Below are positions 35,764 to 44,631 of a stretch of 64,000 nucleotides of DNA, one piece after another. A program made the position numbers and the translations under genes. The notes below the pieces were generated by a model. It was not told the DNA's origin, searched no databases, and saw nothing but the letters and a program-made list of their open reading frames with translations. The stretch covers positions 3,791,952 to 3,855,951 of the forward strand of contig NZ_AP022581.1 of assembly GCF_010731535.1 (NCBI RefSeq), in the 5' to 3' direction. Numbering within the stretch: position 1 is the stretch's first letter; each line of letters begins with the position of its first letter. This DNA is from Mycobacterium lacus (GTDB lineage Bacteria; Actinomycetota; Actinomycetes; Mycobacteriales; Mycobacteriaceae).

Positions 35764-36552
35764 TCACGCCGACTGGCCGGCAAAGAACTTCAGCACCGCC
35801 GAGTTGACGGCCTCGGGCCGCTCGAAGAACCCGAGATGCCCGGCGTCGGGTATCTGCAAATAACGTCCGTTCGGCAGGGCGTCGGCGACTTCGCGTCCCA
35901 GGTACGGCGGCGTCACCACGTCGTCGGCGAAGCCGATCACCAACACCGGCGCCGCGATGTTGCGGTATGCGGGCAACCGGTTGGTCCGCGGCGCGACGTC
36001 CAGCTGGCAGCGCAAGCCCGGGGTGGGCTTGATCGGCCACATGTTGAACATCGCGATCCAGTCGGCGACCGCGGTGTCGTCGTTGAGGGTCTTGCGGGAA
36101 AAGTTTTCCAGCAAGCGAGCTTTCGCATCGTATGAGGTCGGCAGTTCGATCCCGGACTCGTAGAGATCGACTTCGGCCTGGTGGAAGAATTGGCGGGCGC
36201 GGTCGAGGCGGCCGCGGGTGGCCATCAGCACGGCCGAGCTGACCAGCTCGGGCCGGACCACCATGAGTTCCTGCGCGATGAAGGCGCCCATCGACACCCC
36301 GACGATGCGCGCAGGGGCGGCGTCCAGGGATTCGATCAGTGCGGCGGTGTCGGCGACCATGGTTTGCGTCGTGAAACCCTCGGCGTTTTCGGTGGCGCCG
36401 ATCCCGCGATTGTCGAAGGTGATGCAGCGATATCCAGCCGCGAGGAACGCCGGGACCTGATGTGGGTGCCAGGTCCGTCCGGCGCCGCCGCGACCGGCGA
36501 TGAAGACGACGGGCTCACCAGCCCCCTTGTCGTCATAAGCCAGGTTGATCAC
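35764..36552 (-). CDS. bpoC: Alpha/beta hydrolase BpoC (MenH-like position)
   Basis: A 262-aa alpha/beta hydrolase annotated in M. tuberculosis as non-haem peroxidase BpoC (Rv0554). The oxyanion strand is PVVFIAGRGGAGRTWHPHQ, the nucleophile elbow is GVSMGAFIAQELM, and the catalytic histidine is in IPDAGHLGFFERPE. The GTG at 36552 overlaps the menC stop by four bases (GTGA) and gives the recalled length. It lies between menC and menD, where other bacteria carry menH, so SHCHC synthase activity is plausible but not proved by motif. A longer upstream frame is an antisense-like shadow over menC. Confidence 0.88.
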   Translation of the reverse strand: MINLAYDDKGAGEPVVFIAGRGGAGRTWHPHQVPAFLAAGYRCITFDNRGIGATENAEGFTTQTMVADTAALIESLDAAPARIVGVSMGAFIAQELMVVRPELVSSAVLMATRGRLDRARQFFHQAEVDLYESGIELPTSYDAKARLLENFSRKTLNDDTAVADWIAMFNMWPIKPTPGLRCQLDVAPRTNRLPAYRNIAAPVLVIGFADDVVTPPYLGREVADALPNGRYLQIPDAGHLGFFERPEAVNSAVLKFFAGQSA

Positions 36553-37520
36553 CCGAACGACGGTACAAGCAGCGGGTAGCAGGCCTTGACCCGGTCGATC
36601 CACCACTGCCGCCGCTGCGGCGGCGCGCCCAGCGCCTGCAGCCGCGCCGGGTCGGGTGTCACCGGTGCGACGGGCAGGGATCCGTCGACGGGGAGGGCAA
36701 CGTCTGCCACGTCGTCCAAGAACAACCCGCCGGTGCCCAGCCCGCAGGCGTGACGGAGTTCCGGCAGCGCCGCGGCGGCGGTCAGGCCGGCCGCGATCCC
36801 GACGGCCGAATCCAGCGCACTCGATACCACGACCGGGACGTCGATCTGCGCGGCGACGTCGAGCAGAGCCGAAATCCCGCCCAGCGGGGCGACTTTCAGC
36901 ACTGCGATATCCGCGGCCCCCGCACGGACCACGGCCAACGGATCGGAGGCCTTGCGGATGCTTTCGTCGGCGGCGATCGGCACATCGACTCGCCGGCGCA
37001 GCTCGGCGAGCTCGGCGACGGTGGCGCAGGGTTGTTCGAGGTACTCCAGCGGGCCGTCGGCCGTCAACGCGGCCGCCGCCCGCGTCGCCGCCTCCACGCT
37101 CCAACCGCCGTTGGCGTCCACCCGCACGGTTTCGACGAACTCGCGCACCGCGTTTACCCGGGCGACGTCGTCGGCCAGCGTCTGCCCCGGCTCGGCGACC
37201 TTCACCTTGGCGGTGCGCGCACCCGGAAAGCGGGCCAGCACCTCGGCGACCTGGGCGACGGCAACCGCCGGCACGGTGGCGTTGATCGGGACGCGGTCAC
37301 GGTGCACCGGCGGCGGCTCGCCGTAGGCGGCCTCGATGCCGGACGCGAGCCAGTGCGCGGCCTCGTGCGGTCCGTATTCCACGAACGCGCCGAACTCCCC
37401 CCAACCCGCCGGCCCCTCGATCAGGGCGACTTCGCGGGTGGTGATGCCGCGGAAGCGCACCCGCATTGGCAGCGCCACGACGTGCAGGCGGTCCAGCAGG
37501 TCCGCACACTTAGGTGTCAC
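36549..37520 (-). CDS. menC: o-Succinylbenzoate synthase MenC
   Basis: A 323-aa enolase-superfamily enzyme that dehydrates SHCHC to o-succinylbenzoate. Catalytic features are the KxK motif in TAKVKVAEP, metal ligands Asp in RVDANGGW, Glu in EYLEQPC and Asp in AADES, and the second lysine in VLKVAPLGG. The start is GTG at 37520, and its first residues overlap the remnant of an amidohydrolase gene. It is coupled to bpoC by a 4-bp overlap. Confidence 0.93.
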   Translation of the reverse strand: MTPKCADLLDRLHVVALPMRVRFRGITTREVALIEGPAGWGEFGAFVEYGPHEAAHWLASGIEAAYGEPPPVHRDRVPINATVPAVAVAQVAEVLARFPGARTAKVKVAEPGQTLADDVARVNAVREFVETVRVDANGGWSVEAATRAAAALTADGPLEYLEQPCATVAELAELRRRVDVPIAADESIRKASDPLAVVRAGAADIAVLKVAPLGGISALLDVAAQIDVPVVVSSALDSAVGIAAGLTAAAALPELRHACGLGTGGLFLDDVADVALPVDGSLPVAPVTPDPARLQALGAPPQRRQWWIDRVKACYPLLVPSFG

Positions 37521-37858
37521 CGGGCGTCACTGCCCCGTAGACCTGGCGGCCCGCCAGAAACGTCGCCCGCACGCCCAGATCGGCGATCCGCTCGGGCGCC
37601 ACCGTCCGCGGATCGGCCGACAGCACCACCGCGTCGGCGTACTTGCCGACCTCGAGCGAGCCGACGACGTCGTCGGCGAACAGCCGCCAGGCGGCGCCGA
37701 CGGTCTGCGCGCGGTGGCCTGCTCGACAACGCGGCCATGTCGGACCGGTCGCCGACGGCGACGATCCGGCCGCCGGCGACGGCGATGGCCTCGGCCGTGG
37801 GCCGCGCGTCGTCGACGGTGAGCACGCTTCCGGTGGCAACGAGATCAGCGGCGGCCAT
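37510..37858 (-). pseudogene. Amidohydrolase (Rv0552-like) with a large internal deletion
   Basis: The N-terminal frame reads a typical YtcJ-type amidohydrolase start (ADLVATGSVLTVDDARPTAE, then GGRIVAVGDRSDM) for about 46 codons. A different frame then reads the typical C-terminus (GSLEVGKYADAVVLSADPRT, then RATFLAGRQVYG). The roughly 400 central codons with the metal-binding histidines are missing, and the two ends are out of frame. Rv0552 is about 534 aa from memory; this remnant is about 115. It cannot encode an active enzyme. It remains between menC and the divergent fadD8. Confidence 0.85.
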
Positions 37859-38009
37859 GGGCTGAAATCCTACTGATCAGCGCGGTGCGCAAGGGCGCGG
37901 CCGCCCCGAATTGCAACACGTTCTAGTCTTGCCCCATGAGTCGCGACGGCGACGAAGAAGGGAGAGCGATGAGGTGGGGGCATCACCCGCTTGCGGGGGA
38001 GAGCGCGCC

Positions 38010-39611
38010 ATGACGCACGAGTTGTTGCGCAATCCGATCCATAACGGTCACCTGCTGGTGGGCGCGCTCAAGCGCCACAAGAACAAGCCGGTGCTGTTCC
38101 TCGGCGACATAACCCTGACGGGCGGTCAGCTGGCCGACCGGATCAGCCAGTACATCCAGGCGTTCGAGGCGCTGGGTGCGGGCACCGGCGTCGCGGTCGG
38201 TCTGCTGTCGCTCAACCGTCCCGAGGTGCTGATGATCATCGGCGCGGGGCAGGCCCGCGGCTACCGGCGCACCGCGCTGCATCCCCTCGGCTCGCTGGAC
38301 GACCACGCCTATGTGCTGGCCGACGCCGGTATCAGCTCGCTGATCATCGACCCCAATCCGATGTTCGTTGAGCGCGCGCTGGGGCTGCTGGCGAAGGTGG
38401 ACTCGCTCAAGCAGATCCTCACCATCGGTCCGGTGCCGGAAGCTTTGAAAGATGTGGCGGTGGACCTCTCGGCCGAGGCCGCGAAGTACGCGCCGCAGCC
38501 GCTGGTGGCCGCCGATCTGCCGCCGGAGCAGATCGTCGGCCTGACCTACACCGGCGGCACCACCGGCAAGCCCAAGGGCGTGATAGGCACCGCGCAGTCG
38601 ATCGCCACCATGACGGCGATCCAGCTTGCCGAATGGGAGTGGCCGGAAAATCCGCGGTTCTTGATGTGCACACCGCTGTCGCACGCCGGCGCGGCGTTTT
38701 TCACACCCACCCTGATCAAGGGCGGCGAGATGATCGTCATGGCCAAGTTCGACCCGGCCGAGGTGCTGAGAATCATTGAAGAGCAACGTATTACGGCCAC
38801 CATGCTGGTGCCGTCGATGCTGTACGCGCTGATGGACCACCCGGATTCGCACACCCGGGACCTGTCGTCGCTGCAGACCGTCTACTACGGCGCCTCGGCG
38901 ATCAACCCGGTGCGGCTGGCCGAGGCGATCCGGCGGTTCGGCCCGATCTTCGCGCAGTACTACGGGCAATCCGAGGCGCCGATGGCGATCACCTATCTGG
39001 CCAAGGGCGATCACGACGAGAAGCGGCTGACCTCGTGTGGGCGCCCGACGCTGTTCGCCCGCGTCGCACTGCTGGGCGAGGACGGCAAGCCGGTGCCGCA
39101 GGGTGAGCCGGGCGAAATCTGTGTCAGCGGACCGTTATTGGCCGGGGGTTACTGGAACCTGCCGGACGCGACGGCCGAGACGTTTAGAGACGGCTGGCTG
39201 CACACCGGCGACATGGCGCGCGAGGACAAGGACGGCTTCTACTACATCGTCGACCGGGTCAAGGACATGATCGTCACCGGCGGCTTCAACGTGTTTCCCC
39301 GCGAGGTCGAGGACGTCGTCGCCGAGCATGCAGCGGTCGCGCAGGTGTGTGTGGTCGGGGCGCCGGACGAGAAGTGGGGGGAGGCGGTGACCGCTGTGGT
39401 GGTGCTGCGTGCCGACGCGGCCCGTGATGACGCCGCGATCGAGGCCATGACCGCCGAGATCCAGGCCGCGGTCAAGGAACGCAAGGGCTCGGTGCAGTCG
39501 CCCAAGCGGGTGGTGGTCGTCGACTCGCTGCCGCTGACCGGTCTGGGCAAGCCGGACAAGAAGGCCGTGCGTGCACAGTTCTGGGAGGGCGCCGGGCGCG
39601 CCGTGGGCTAA
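38010..39611 (+). CDS. fadD8: Acyl-CoA synthetase FadD8
   Basis: A 533-aa ANL-superfamily enzyme. The P-loop-like motif is LTYTGGTTGKPKGVIG, A5 is YGQSEAPMAI, A7 is GWLHTGDMAREDKDGFYYIV, and the hinge and C-domain follow (DRVKDMIVTGGFNVFPREVE). The A10 lysine is in LTGLGKPDKKAVR. It activates a carboxylate to acyl-AMP and then acyl-CoA; the natural substrate is unknown. The ATG at 38010 follows GGGGGAGAG by about 9 nt. It is divergent from the deleted amidohydrolase and menC. Confidence 0.92.
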   Translation: MTHELLRNPIHNGHLLVGALKRHKNKPVLFLGDITLTGGQLADRISQYIQAFEALGAGTGVAVGLLSLNRPEVLMIIGAGQARGYRRTALHPLGSLDDHAYVLADAGISSLIIDPNPMFVERALGLLAKVDSLKQILTIGPVPEALKDVAVDLSAEAAKYAPQPLVAADLPPEQIVGLTYTGGTTGKPKGVIGTAQSIATMTAIQLAEWEWPENPRFLMCTPLSHAGAAFFTPTLIKGGEMIVMAKFDPAEVLRIIEEQRITATMLVPSMLYALMDHPDSHTRDLSSLQTVYYGASAINPVRLAEAIRRFGPIFAQYYGQSEAPMAITYLAKGDHDEKRLTSCGRPTLFARVALLGEDGKPVPQGEPGEICVSGPLLAGGYWNLPDATAETFRDGWLHTGDMAREDKDGFYYIVDRVKDMIVTGGFNVFPREVEDVVAEHAAVAQVCVVGAPDEKWGEAVTAVVVLRADAARDDAAIEAMTAEIQAAVKERKGSVQSPKRVVVVDSLPLTGLGKPDKKAVRAQFWEGAGRAVG

Positions 39612-39622
39612 CTTTCCTTGCG

Positions 39623-39680
39623 CGAGCAGACGCAGAAGCCCCCATTTCGTGCCGAAATGGGGGGCTTCTGCGTCTGCTCG
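39623..39680. repeat. Palindromic repeat (copy 2), intact
   Basis: Arms CGAGCAGACGCAGAAGCCCC and onward (39623-39649) and the complement (39653-39680) surround a TGC loop. Pairing is perfect apart from one extra G. It lies 12 bp after the fadD8 stop and could end that transcript. It has the same outer core (GAGCAGACGCA) as the copies at 28816 and 60609. Confidence 0.85.
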
Positions 39681-39699
39681 GCACACTACTGTGGCAGGC

Positions 39700-40155
39700 A
39701 TGGGCGAAGGTGAACGGATCAGGCCGCCGTGGTGGCTCAAACCGGCGAACAAGGTATTCATCCAGATGTCGCGCCTGGGCATGAGCTTCGGCGGTGAAAG
39801 CCCAGTCGTGTTGACCGTGCCGGGCCGCAAGTCCGGAACCCCCCGCTCGACGCCGGTGACGCCGATGACGGTGGACGGCAAGCGTTACCTCGTCGGCGGC
39901 TTCCCGGGTGCGGACTGGGTGCAAAACGTCCGGGCCGCGGGCCAAGTCACGCTGAGGCGTGGCCGCAAGAGCGAGCGCGTCCGGATGGTGGAACTGTCCG
40001 CCGAAGAGGCCAAGCCGCTGCTGCGGGTCTGGCCCAGCCAGGTACCCACCGGCGTCGGTTTCATGAGACGATCCGGGCTCGTCAAAGACGGCCGGCCCGA
40101 GGAGTTCGAGGCGCTGGCCGGACGGTGTGTGGTCTTTCGTTTCGAGCCGATCTAG
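39700..40155 (+). CDS. Deazaflavin-dependent nitroreductase (DDN)-like protein
   Basis: A 151-aa protein of the DDN split-barrel family. LTVPGRKSGTPRSTPVTPM (about residues 38-56) and VGGFPGADWVQNVRAAGQV are the F420-binding landmarks. It probably reduces a substrate with F420H2; Ddn itself can act on menaquinone. The ATG at 39700 starts the conserved sequence. It sits between fadD8 and menB, the slot that in M. tuberculosis holds VapBC3 (Rv0549c/Rv0550c, from memory). Confidence 0.82.
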   Translation: MGEGERIRPPWWLKPANKVFIQMSRLGMSFGGESPVVLTVPGRKSGTPRSTPVTPMTVDGKRYLVGGFPGADWVQNVRAAGQVTLRRGRKSERVRMVELSAEEAKPLLRVWPSQVPTGVGFMRRSGLVKDGRPEEFEALAGRCVVFRFEPI

Positions 40156-40243
40156 TCCCCGAAATGAAAGTGCGGCGCTGCAAACCGTCCTGGATGATCG
40201 GCTGCGGTGACCTCACCGTCGACCAGGACGGAGTTCAAGAACC

Positions 40244-41146
40244 TTGAGCGACAACCCATTTAATGCACAAGCGTGGCGGCTCGTCGACGGATTCGACGAT
40301 CTGACCGACATCACCTACCACCGCCATGTCACCGACCCCACGGTGCGGGTCGCGTTCGACCGCCCCGAGGTGCGCAACGCGTTTCGGCCGCACACCGTCG
40401 ACGAGTTGTACCGCGCGCTCGATCACGCCCGGATGTCGCCCGACGTGGGCGTGGTGCTGCTGACCGGTAACGGGCCGTCGCCGAAGGACGGTGGCTGGGC
40501 GTTTTGCTCCGGCGGAGATCAGCGTATTCGCGGGCGCTCCGGCTACCAATACGCCTCCGGCGAGACCGCGGACACCATTGACGCCGCCCGCGCCGGCCGG
40601 CTGCACATCCTCGAGGTGCAGCGGCTGATCCGGTTCATGCCCAAGGTCGTCATCTGCTTGGTGAACGGGTGGGCCGCCGGCGGAGGGCATAGCCTGCACG
40701 TGGTGTGCGACCTCACCCTGGCCAGCCGCGAACACGCCCGTTTCAAGCAGACCGACGCCGACGTCGGCAGCTTCGACGGGGGTTACGGCAGCGCATATTT
40801 GGCGCGTCAGGTGGGCCAGAAGTTCGCCCGCGAAATCTTCTTCTTGGGTCGGCCGTATACCGCCGAGCAGATGCATCGGATGGGCGCGGTCAATGCGGTG
40901 GTCGAGCACGCGGAGCTGGAGGAGGTGGGCCTGGAGTGGGCGGCGGCCATCAACGCTAAATCGCCTCAGGCGCAACGGATGCTGAAGTTTGCGTTCAACC
41001 TGCTCGACGACGGTCTGGTGGGTCAGCAGCTGTTCGCCGGTGAGGCCACCCGGCTGGCGTACATGACCGACGAGGCCGTCGAGGGCCGTGACGCCTTCCT
41101 GCAGAAGCGACCCCCGGACTGGAGCCGGTTCCCGCGGTACTTCTGA
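40244..41146 (+). CDS. menB: 1,4-Dihydroxy-2-naphthoyl-CoA synthase MenB
   Basis: A 300-aa crotonase-fold enzyme closing the naphthoquinone ring. Active-site landmarks are FCSGGDQRIRG, the oxyanion GWAAGGGHSLHVVCDL, and TDADVGSFDGGYGSAYLARQ. The C-terminus RPPDWSRFPRYF is the MenB-specific tail. The start is TTG at 40244, with GGAG about 10 nt upstream. No ATG or GTG is in frame between the preceding stop and the conserved DNPFNAQAWRLVDGF. Confidence 0.94.
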   Translation: MSDNPFNAQAWRLVDGFDDLTDITYHRHVTDPTVRVAFDRPEVRNAFRPHTVDELYRALDHARMSPDVGVVLLTGNGPSPKDGGWAFCSGGDQRIRGRSGYQYASGETADTIDAARAGRLHILEVQRLIRFMPKVVICLVNGWAAGGGHSLHVVCDLTLASREHARFKQTDADVGSFDGGYGSAYLARQVGQKFAREIFFLGRPYTAEQMHRMGAVNAVVEHAELEEVGLEWAAAINAKSPQAQRMLKFAFNLLDDGLVGQQLFAGEATRLAYMTDEAVEGRDAFLQKRPPDWSRFPRYF

Positions 41147-41250
41147 GCGGCCGTATCACCGAGGCTGCAGTTGGCGCGCAGAAACGCGAGTGCAGGCCGC
41201 GCCAGTTACAGGCTCGGCGAACCAGGTGTGCGCGCGCCTAGACTCCCTGC

Positions 41251-42165
41251 GTGAGCAAGAGTCCACTGCGCCGGTTGACCGAGCAGATCGCGCTGGCCAG
41301 CATGCGACCGCCGATTTCGCCGCAAATCCTGGTCAACCGCCCCGCGATCAAGCCGGTCAACCTCGACGGGAAGCGCGTCCTGCTCACCGGCGCGTCGTCG
41401 GGCATCGGCGAGGCGGGCGCCGAGCGATTCGCCCGCCATGGCGCGACCGTGATCGCCGTCGCCCGCCGCCGGGATCTGCTGGACGCGGTGGCCGAGCGGA
41501 TCACCACCGCCGGCGGCAAGGCCGTGTCGATGCCATGTGACCTCTCAGACATGGACGCCGTCGACGCGCTGGTCGCCGATGTCGAAAAGCGCGTCGGCGG
41601 GGTCGACATCCTGGTCAACAACGCCGGCCGATCCATCCGCCGACCGCTGGCCGAGTCGCTGGAACGCTGGCATGACGTCGAGCGGACCATGGTGCTCAAC
41701 TACTACGCGCCGTTGCGGCTGATCCGCGGGCTCGGGCCCGGGATGCTCGCGCGCGGCGACGGCCACATCATCAACGTTGCGACCTGGGGCGTGCTGTCCG
41801 AGGCGTCACCGCTGTTCTCGGTATACAACGCGTCCAAGGCGGCACTGTCAGCGGTGAGCCGCAACATCGAAACCGAATGGGGCCGAAGGGGCGTGCATTC
41901 CACGACGCTGTACTACCCGCTGGTGGCGACCCCGATGATCGAACCGACGAAGGCCTACGATGGGATGCCCGCGCTGACGTCAGAAGAAGCCGCCGAGTGG
42001 ATGGTCACCGCTGCCCGCACCCGACCGGTACGGATCGCACCGCGGATGGCGTTGGCGGCGAAGGCGCTGAACACCGTCGGCCCGCGCTGGGTCGACGCAC
42101 TCGTGCAGCGGCGCCGGCGTGGAGACCCTCCGAAGCCGGCGCCCGGGGACGTGGTCGAGACGTGA
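41251..42165 (+). CDS. Short-chain dehydrogenase, Rv0547c-like
   Basis: A 304-aa SDR. The cofactor motif is LLTGASSGIGEAGAERFARH, the NNAG motif is LVNNAGRSIRR, and the catalytic Tyr/Lys are in SVYNASKAALS. The usual catalytic serine before it is replaced: the strand reads INVATWGVLSEASPLFSVYN, and a serine follows later. A basic C-terminal tail may associate with membrane. The substrate is unknown. GTG start. Confidence 0.82.
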   Translation: MSKSPLRRLTEQIALASMRPPISPQILVNRPAIKPVNLDGKRVLLTGASSGIGEAGAERFARHGATVIAVARRRDLLDAVAERITTAGGKAVSMPCDLSDMDAVDALVADVEKRVGGVDILVNNAGRSIRRPLAESLERWHDVERTMVLNYYAPLRLIRGLGPGMLARGDGHIINVATWGVLSEASPLFSVYNASKAALSAVSRNIETEWGRRGVHSTTLYYPLVATPMIEPTKAYDGMPALTSEEAAEWMVTAARTRPVRIAPRMALAAKALNTVGPRWVDALVQRRRRGDPPKPAPGDVVET

Positions 42166-42178
42166 TAGACACGAGGCC

Positions 42179-42589
42179 ATGGAGATTCTGGCCAGCCGGA
42201 TGCTGCTGCGGCCGGTGGACTATGAGCGCTCGTTGCGCTTCTACCGCGACGAGATCGGGTTGGCGATAGCCCGTGAATACGGAGCAGGCACAGTATTTTT
42301 CGCCGGCCAGTCGCTGCTCGAACTGGCCGGCTATGTCACCGCGGGCTCACCGGACCACTCCCGGGGTCCCTTTCCCGGTGCGTTGTGGCTGCAGGTGCGT
42401 GACATCGGGGCGACCCAGGCCGAGCTGCAAAGCCGCGGGGTCTCGATCGCCCGCGAGGCGCGTCGGGAGCCGTGGGGTCTGCACGAGATGCATGTGACCG
42501 ACCCTGACGGGATCACCCTGATCTTCGTCGAGGTTCCCGCCGATCACCCGCTGCGGCGCGACATCCGAGGCGAACTTCGCCGAACCTAG
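42179..42589 (+). CDS. Glyoxalase/VOC-family protein, Rv0546c-like
   Basis: A 136-aa single-module glyoxalase/bleomycin-resistance fold. It starts MEILASRMLLRPVDYERSLR and contains the conserved edge LHEMHVTDPDGITLIFVEVP. Possible metal ligands are His in GLHEMHV and Glu in FVEVP. It is probably a small-molecule lyase, isomerase or binding protein. The ATG lies 13 bp after the SDR stop. Confidence 0.82.
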   Translation: MEILASRMLLRPVDYERSLRFYRDEIGLAIAREYGAGTVFFAGQSLLELAGYVTAGSPDHSRGPFPGALWLQVRDIGATQAELQSRGVSIAREARREPWGLHEMHVTDPDGITLIFVEVPADHPLRRDIRGELRRT

Positions 42590-42692
42590 GGTGAACGGTT
42601 AGGTAACATCTGACGACGAGTCGAAATATACCTGCGTTTCAGCTACGTCTTTGATCGACAACGGAATACACCGAACAGCAGAATCAGGGCCT

Positions 42693-43937
42693 GTGACCAT
42701 CGAGCTTTTCCTCTTGATCATCGTCGTCATCACGGCACTTGCGTTCGACTTCACCAACGGATTTCACGACACCGGCAACGCGATGGCCACCTCCATCGCC
42801 AGCGGCGCGCTGGCGCCCAAGGCGGCCGTGGCATTGTCCGCGGTGCTGAACCTGATCGGCGCGTTTCTGTCCACCGCCGTCGCGGCGACAATCGCCAAGG
42901 GCCTGATCGACTCCAACCTGGTGACCCTCGAGTTGGTGTTCGCCGGCCTGGTCGGCGGCATTGTGTGGAACCTGCTGACGTGGCTGTTGGGCATCCCGTC
43001 GAGCTCGTCGCACGCCCTGATCGGAGGCATCGTCGGGGCCACCATCGCCGCCGTCGGCGGGCACGGGGTGATCTGGCAGGGCGTAGTGTCCAAGGTGGTC
43101 ATCCCCGCGATCGTGGCCGCGCTGCTGGCCATAGTCGTCGGGGCGATGGCCACCTGGACGGTCTACCGGTTTACGCGCGGTGTCCCGGAGAAGCGCACCG
43201 ACACGGGGTTCAGGCGCGGCCAGATCGGCTCGGCGTCGCTGGTCTCGCTAGCGCACGGGACCAACGACGCGCAGAAGACGATGGGCGTGATCTTCCTGGC
43301 GCTGATGTCCTACGGTGCGGTCGGCAGGACCGCCGCCGTGCCGCCACTGTGGGTCATCGTGTCGTGCGCCATCGCGATGGCCGCAGGTACCTACCTCGGG
43401 GGCTGGCGGATCATCCGCACCCTGGGCAAGGGACTCGTCGAGATCAAGCCGCCGCAAGGCATGGCCGCCGAATCGTCCTCGGCCGCGGTGATTCTGCTCT
43501 CCGCCCACTTCGGCTACGCGCTGTCGACGACACAGGTCTGCACCGGTTCGGTTCTGGGCAGCGGGCTGGGCAAGCCCGGTGCCGAGGTGCGTTGGGGGGT
43601 TGCCGGCCGGATGGCGACCGCGTGGCTGGTCACGCTTCCGTTGGCCGGGTTCGTCGGGGCGGTCACCTACTGGATCGTGCACCTCATCGGCGGATATCCG
43701 GGCGCGATGATCGGCTTCTCACTGTTGGTCGCGGCCGCAGTTGCCATCTACCTGCGGTCGCGCCAGGTCAAGGTCGACCACAACAACGTCAACGCCGAAT
43801 GGGAGGGCAGCCTGACCGCCGGGCTCGAAGGCTGGGACGGCCGTAGGGCACCCTCCGACATGGGCCCTAAAATGGGCACCCGCTCGCCCCGGTTCGGCCC
43901 GGACGACGACACGATCAGCGCGGGAATCGTTTCATGA
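42693..43937 (+). CDS. pitA: Low-affinity inorganic phosphate transporter PitA
   Basis: A 414-aa membrane protein of the PiT family with about 10 hydrophobic segments. The duplicated signature is present in both halves: FTNGFHDTGNAMATSIASGA near the N-terminus and LAHGTNDAQKTMGVIFLAL in the second half. It takes up phosphate with protons or metal-phosphate complexes. GTG at 42693 starts the first helix; the frame is open 42 bp further up. The stop overlaps the next gene's start by four bases. Confidence 0.93.
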   Translation: MTIELFLLIIVVITALAFDFTNGFHDTGNAMATSIASGALAPKAAVALSAVLNLIGAFLSTAVAATIAKGLIDSNLVTLELVFAGLVGGIVWNLLTWLLGIPSSSSHALIGGIVGATIAAVGGHGVIWQGVVSKVVIPAIVAALLAIVVGAMATWTVYRFTRGVPEKRTDTGFRRGQIGSASLVSLAHGTNDAQKTMGVIFLALMSYGAVGRTAAVPPLWVIVSCAIAMAAGTYLGGWRIIRTLGKGLVEIKPPQGMAAESSSAAVILLSAHFGYALSTTQVCTGSVLGSGLGKPGAEVRWGVAGRMATAWLVTLPLAGFVGAVTYWIVHLIGGYPGAMIGFSLLVAAAVAIYLRSRQVKVDHNNVNAEWEGSLTAGLEGWDGRRAPSDMGPKMGTRSPRFGPDDDTISAGIVS

Positions 43938-44224
43938 GCGCCTGGTTCAACTACGACGCCACCCTGAAGATCCTGCTCTTCAGCCTGCTGGCCGGTGCCG
44001 CGCTGCCGGCGCTGTTCGCACTCGGGGTGCGGCTGCAGGCTGCCGGCGCCGGCGACATCAGGGCCGGCGGCGGCGCGCCACATCGCAACCCGGTCCTCGT
44101 CGCGATCGCCTGGGCGATCTACGCCGTGGTTCTTGCGGTGATCATCATCGGGGTGCTCTATATTGCGCGGGATTTCATCGCGCATCACACCGGCTGGGCT
44201 TTCCTTGGAGCCAAACCCAAGTAA
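43934..44224 (+). CDS. Small membrane protein, Rv0544c-like
   Basis: A 96-aa protein with two transmembrane segments (about residues 10-34 and 54-77) and a Gly/Ala-rich linker. It is translationally coupled to pitA (ATGA overlap), so it may be a partner of the phosphate transporter. No domain of known function is recognised. Confidence 0.78.
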   Translation: MSAWFNYDATLKILLFSLLAGAALPALFALGVRLQAAGAGDIRAGGGAPHRNPVLVAIAWAIYAVVLAVIIIGVLYIARDFIAHHTGWAFLGAKPK

Positions 44225-44284
44225 TGTCAAATGTGTCCATGACATAGGGTTTGTCGGGGGTCCCGAGGGGAAGTTGCAAACAGC

Positions 44285-44587
44285 GTGAACCGATTCCTCA
44301 CCTCGATCGTCTCGTGGCTGCGCGCGGGCTATCCGGATGGCATTCCGCCGACGGACACCTTCGCGGTGCTCGCGCTGCTGGCCCGCCGATTGACCAACGA
44401 CGAAGTCCAGGCCGTCGCCAACGAGCTGATGCGGCGCGGCGAGTTCGACCAGATCGACATCGGTGTGGTGATCACCCAATTCACCGACGATCTGCCGTCG
44501 CCGGAGGACATCGAGCGAGTGCGGACGCGGTTGGCCGCCAAGGGCTGGCCCCTCGATGCGGCTCGCGACACCGAGGACCACACATAG
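44285..44587 (+). CDS. DUF3349 protein, Rv0543c-like
   Basis: A 100-aa all-helical protein of the DUF3349 family (MNRFLTSIVSWLRAGYPDGI, then LTNDEVQAVANELM). The length equals that recalled for Rv0543c, whose solution structure is known but whose function is not. GTG start. The TAG stop lies where the menE coding sequence begins. Confidence 0.82.
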   Translation: MNRFLTSIVSWLRAGYPDGIPPTDTFAVLALLARRLTNDEVQAVANELMRRGEFDQIDIGVVITQFTDDLPSPEDIERVRTRLAAKGWPLDAARDTEDHT

Positions 44588-44631
44588 CCGTCCTGCGCGC
44601 GCTGCGCGTCCCGCCGGGTTCCGCCGTCCGG

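Noticed and set aside
42590..42692. Riboswitch or phosphate box upstream of pitA
   Set aside because: Only 100 bp with no stable fold or clear direct repeats of PhoP type that I could support.
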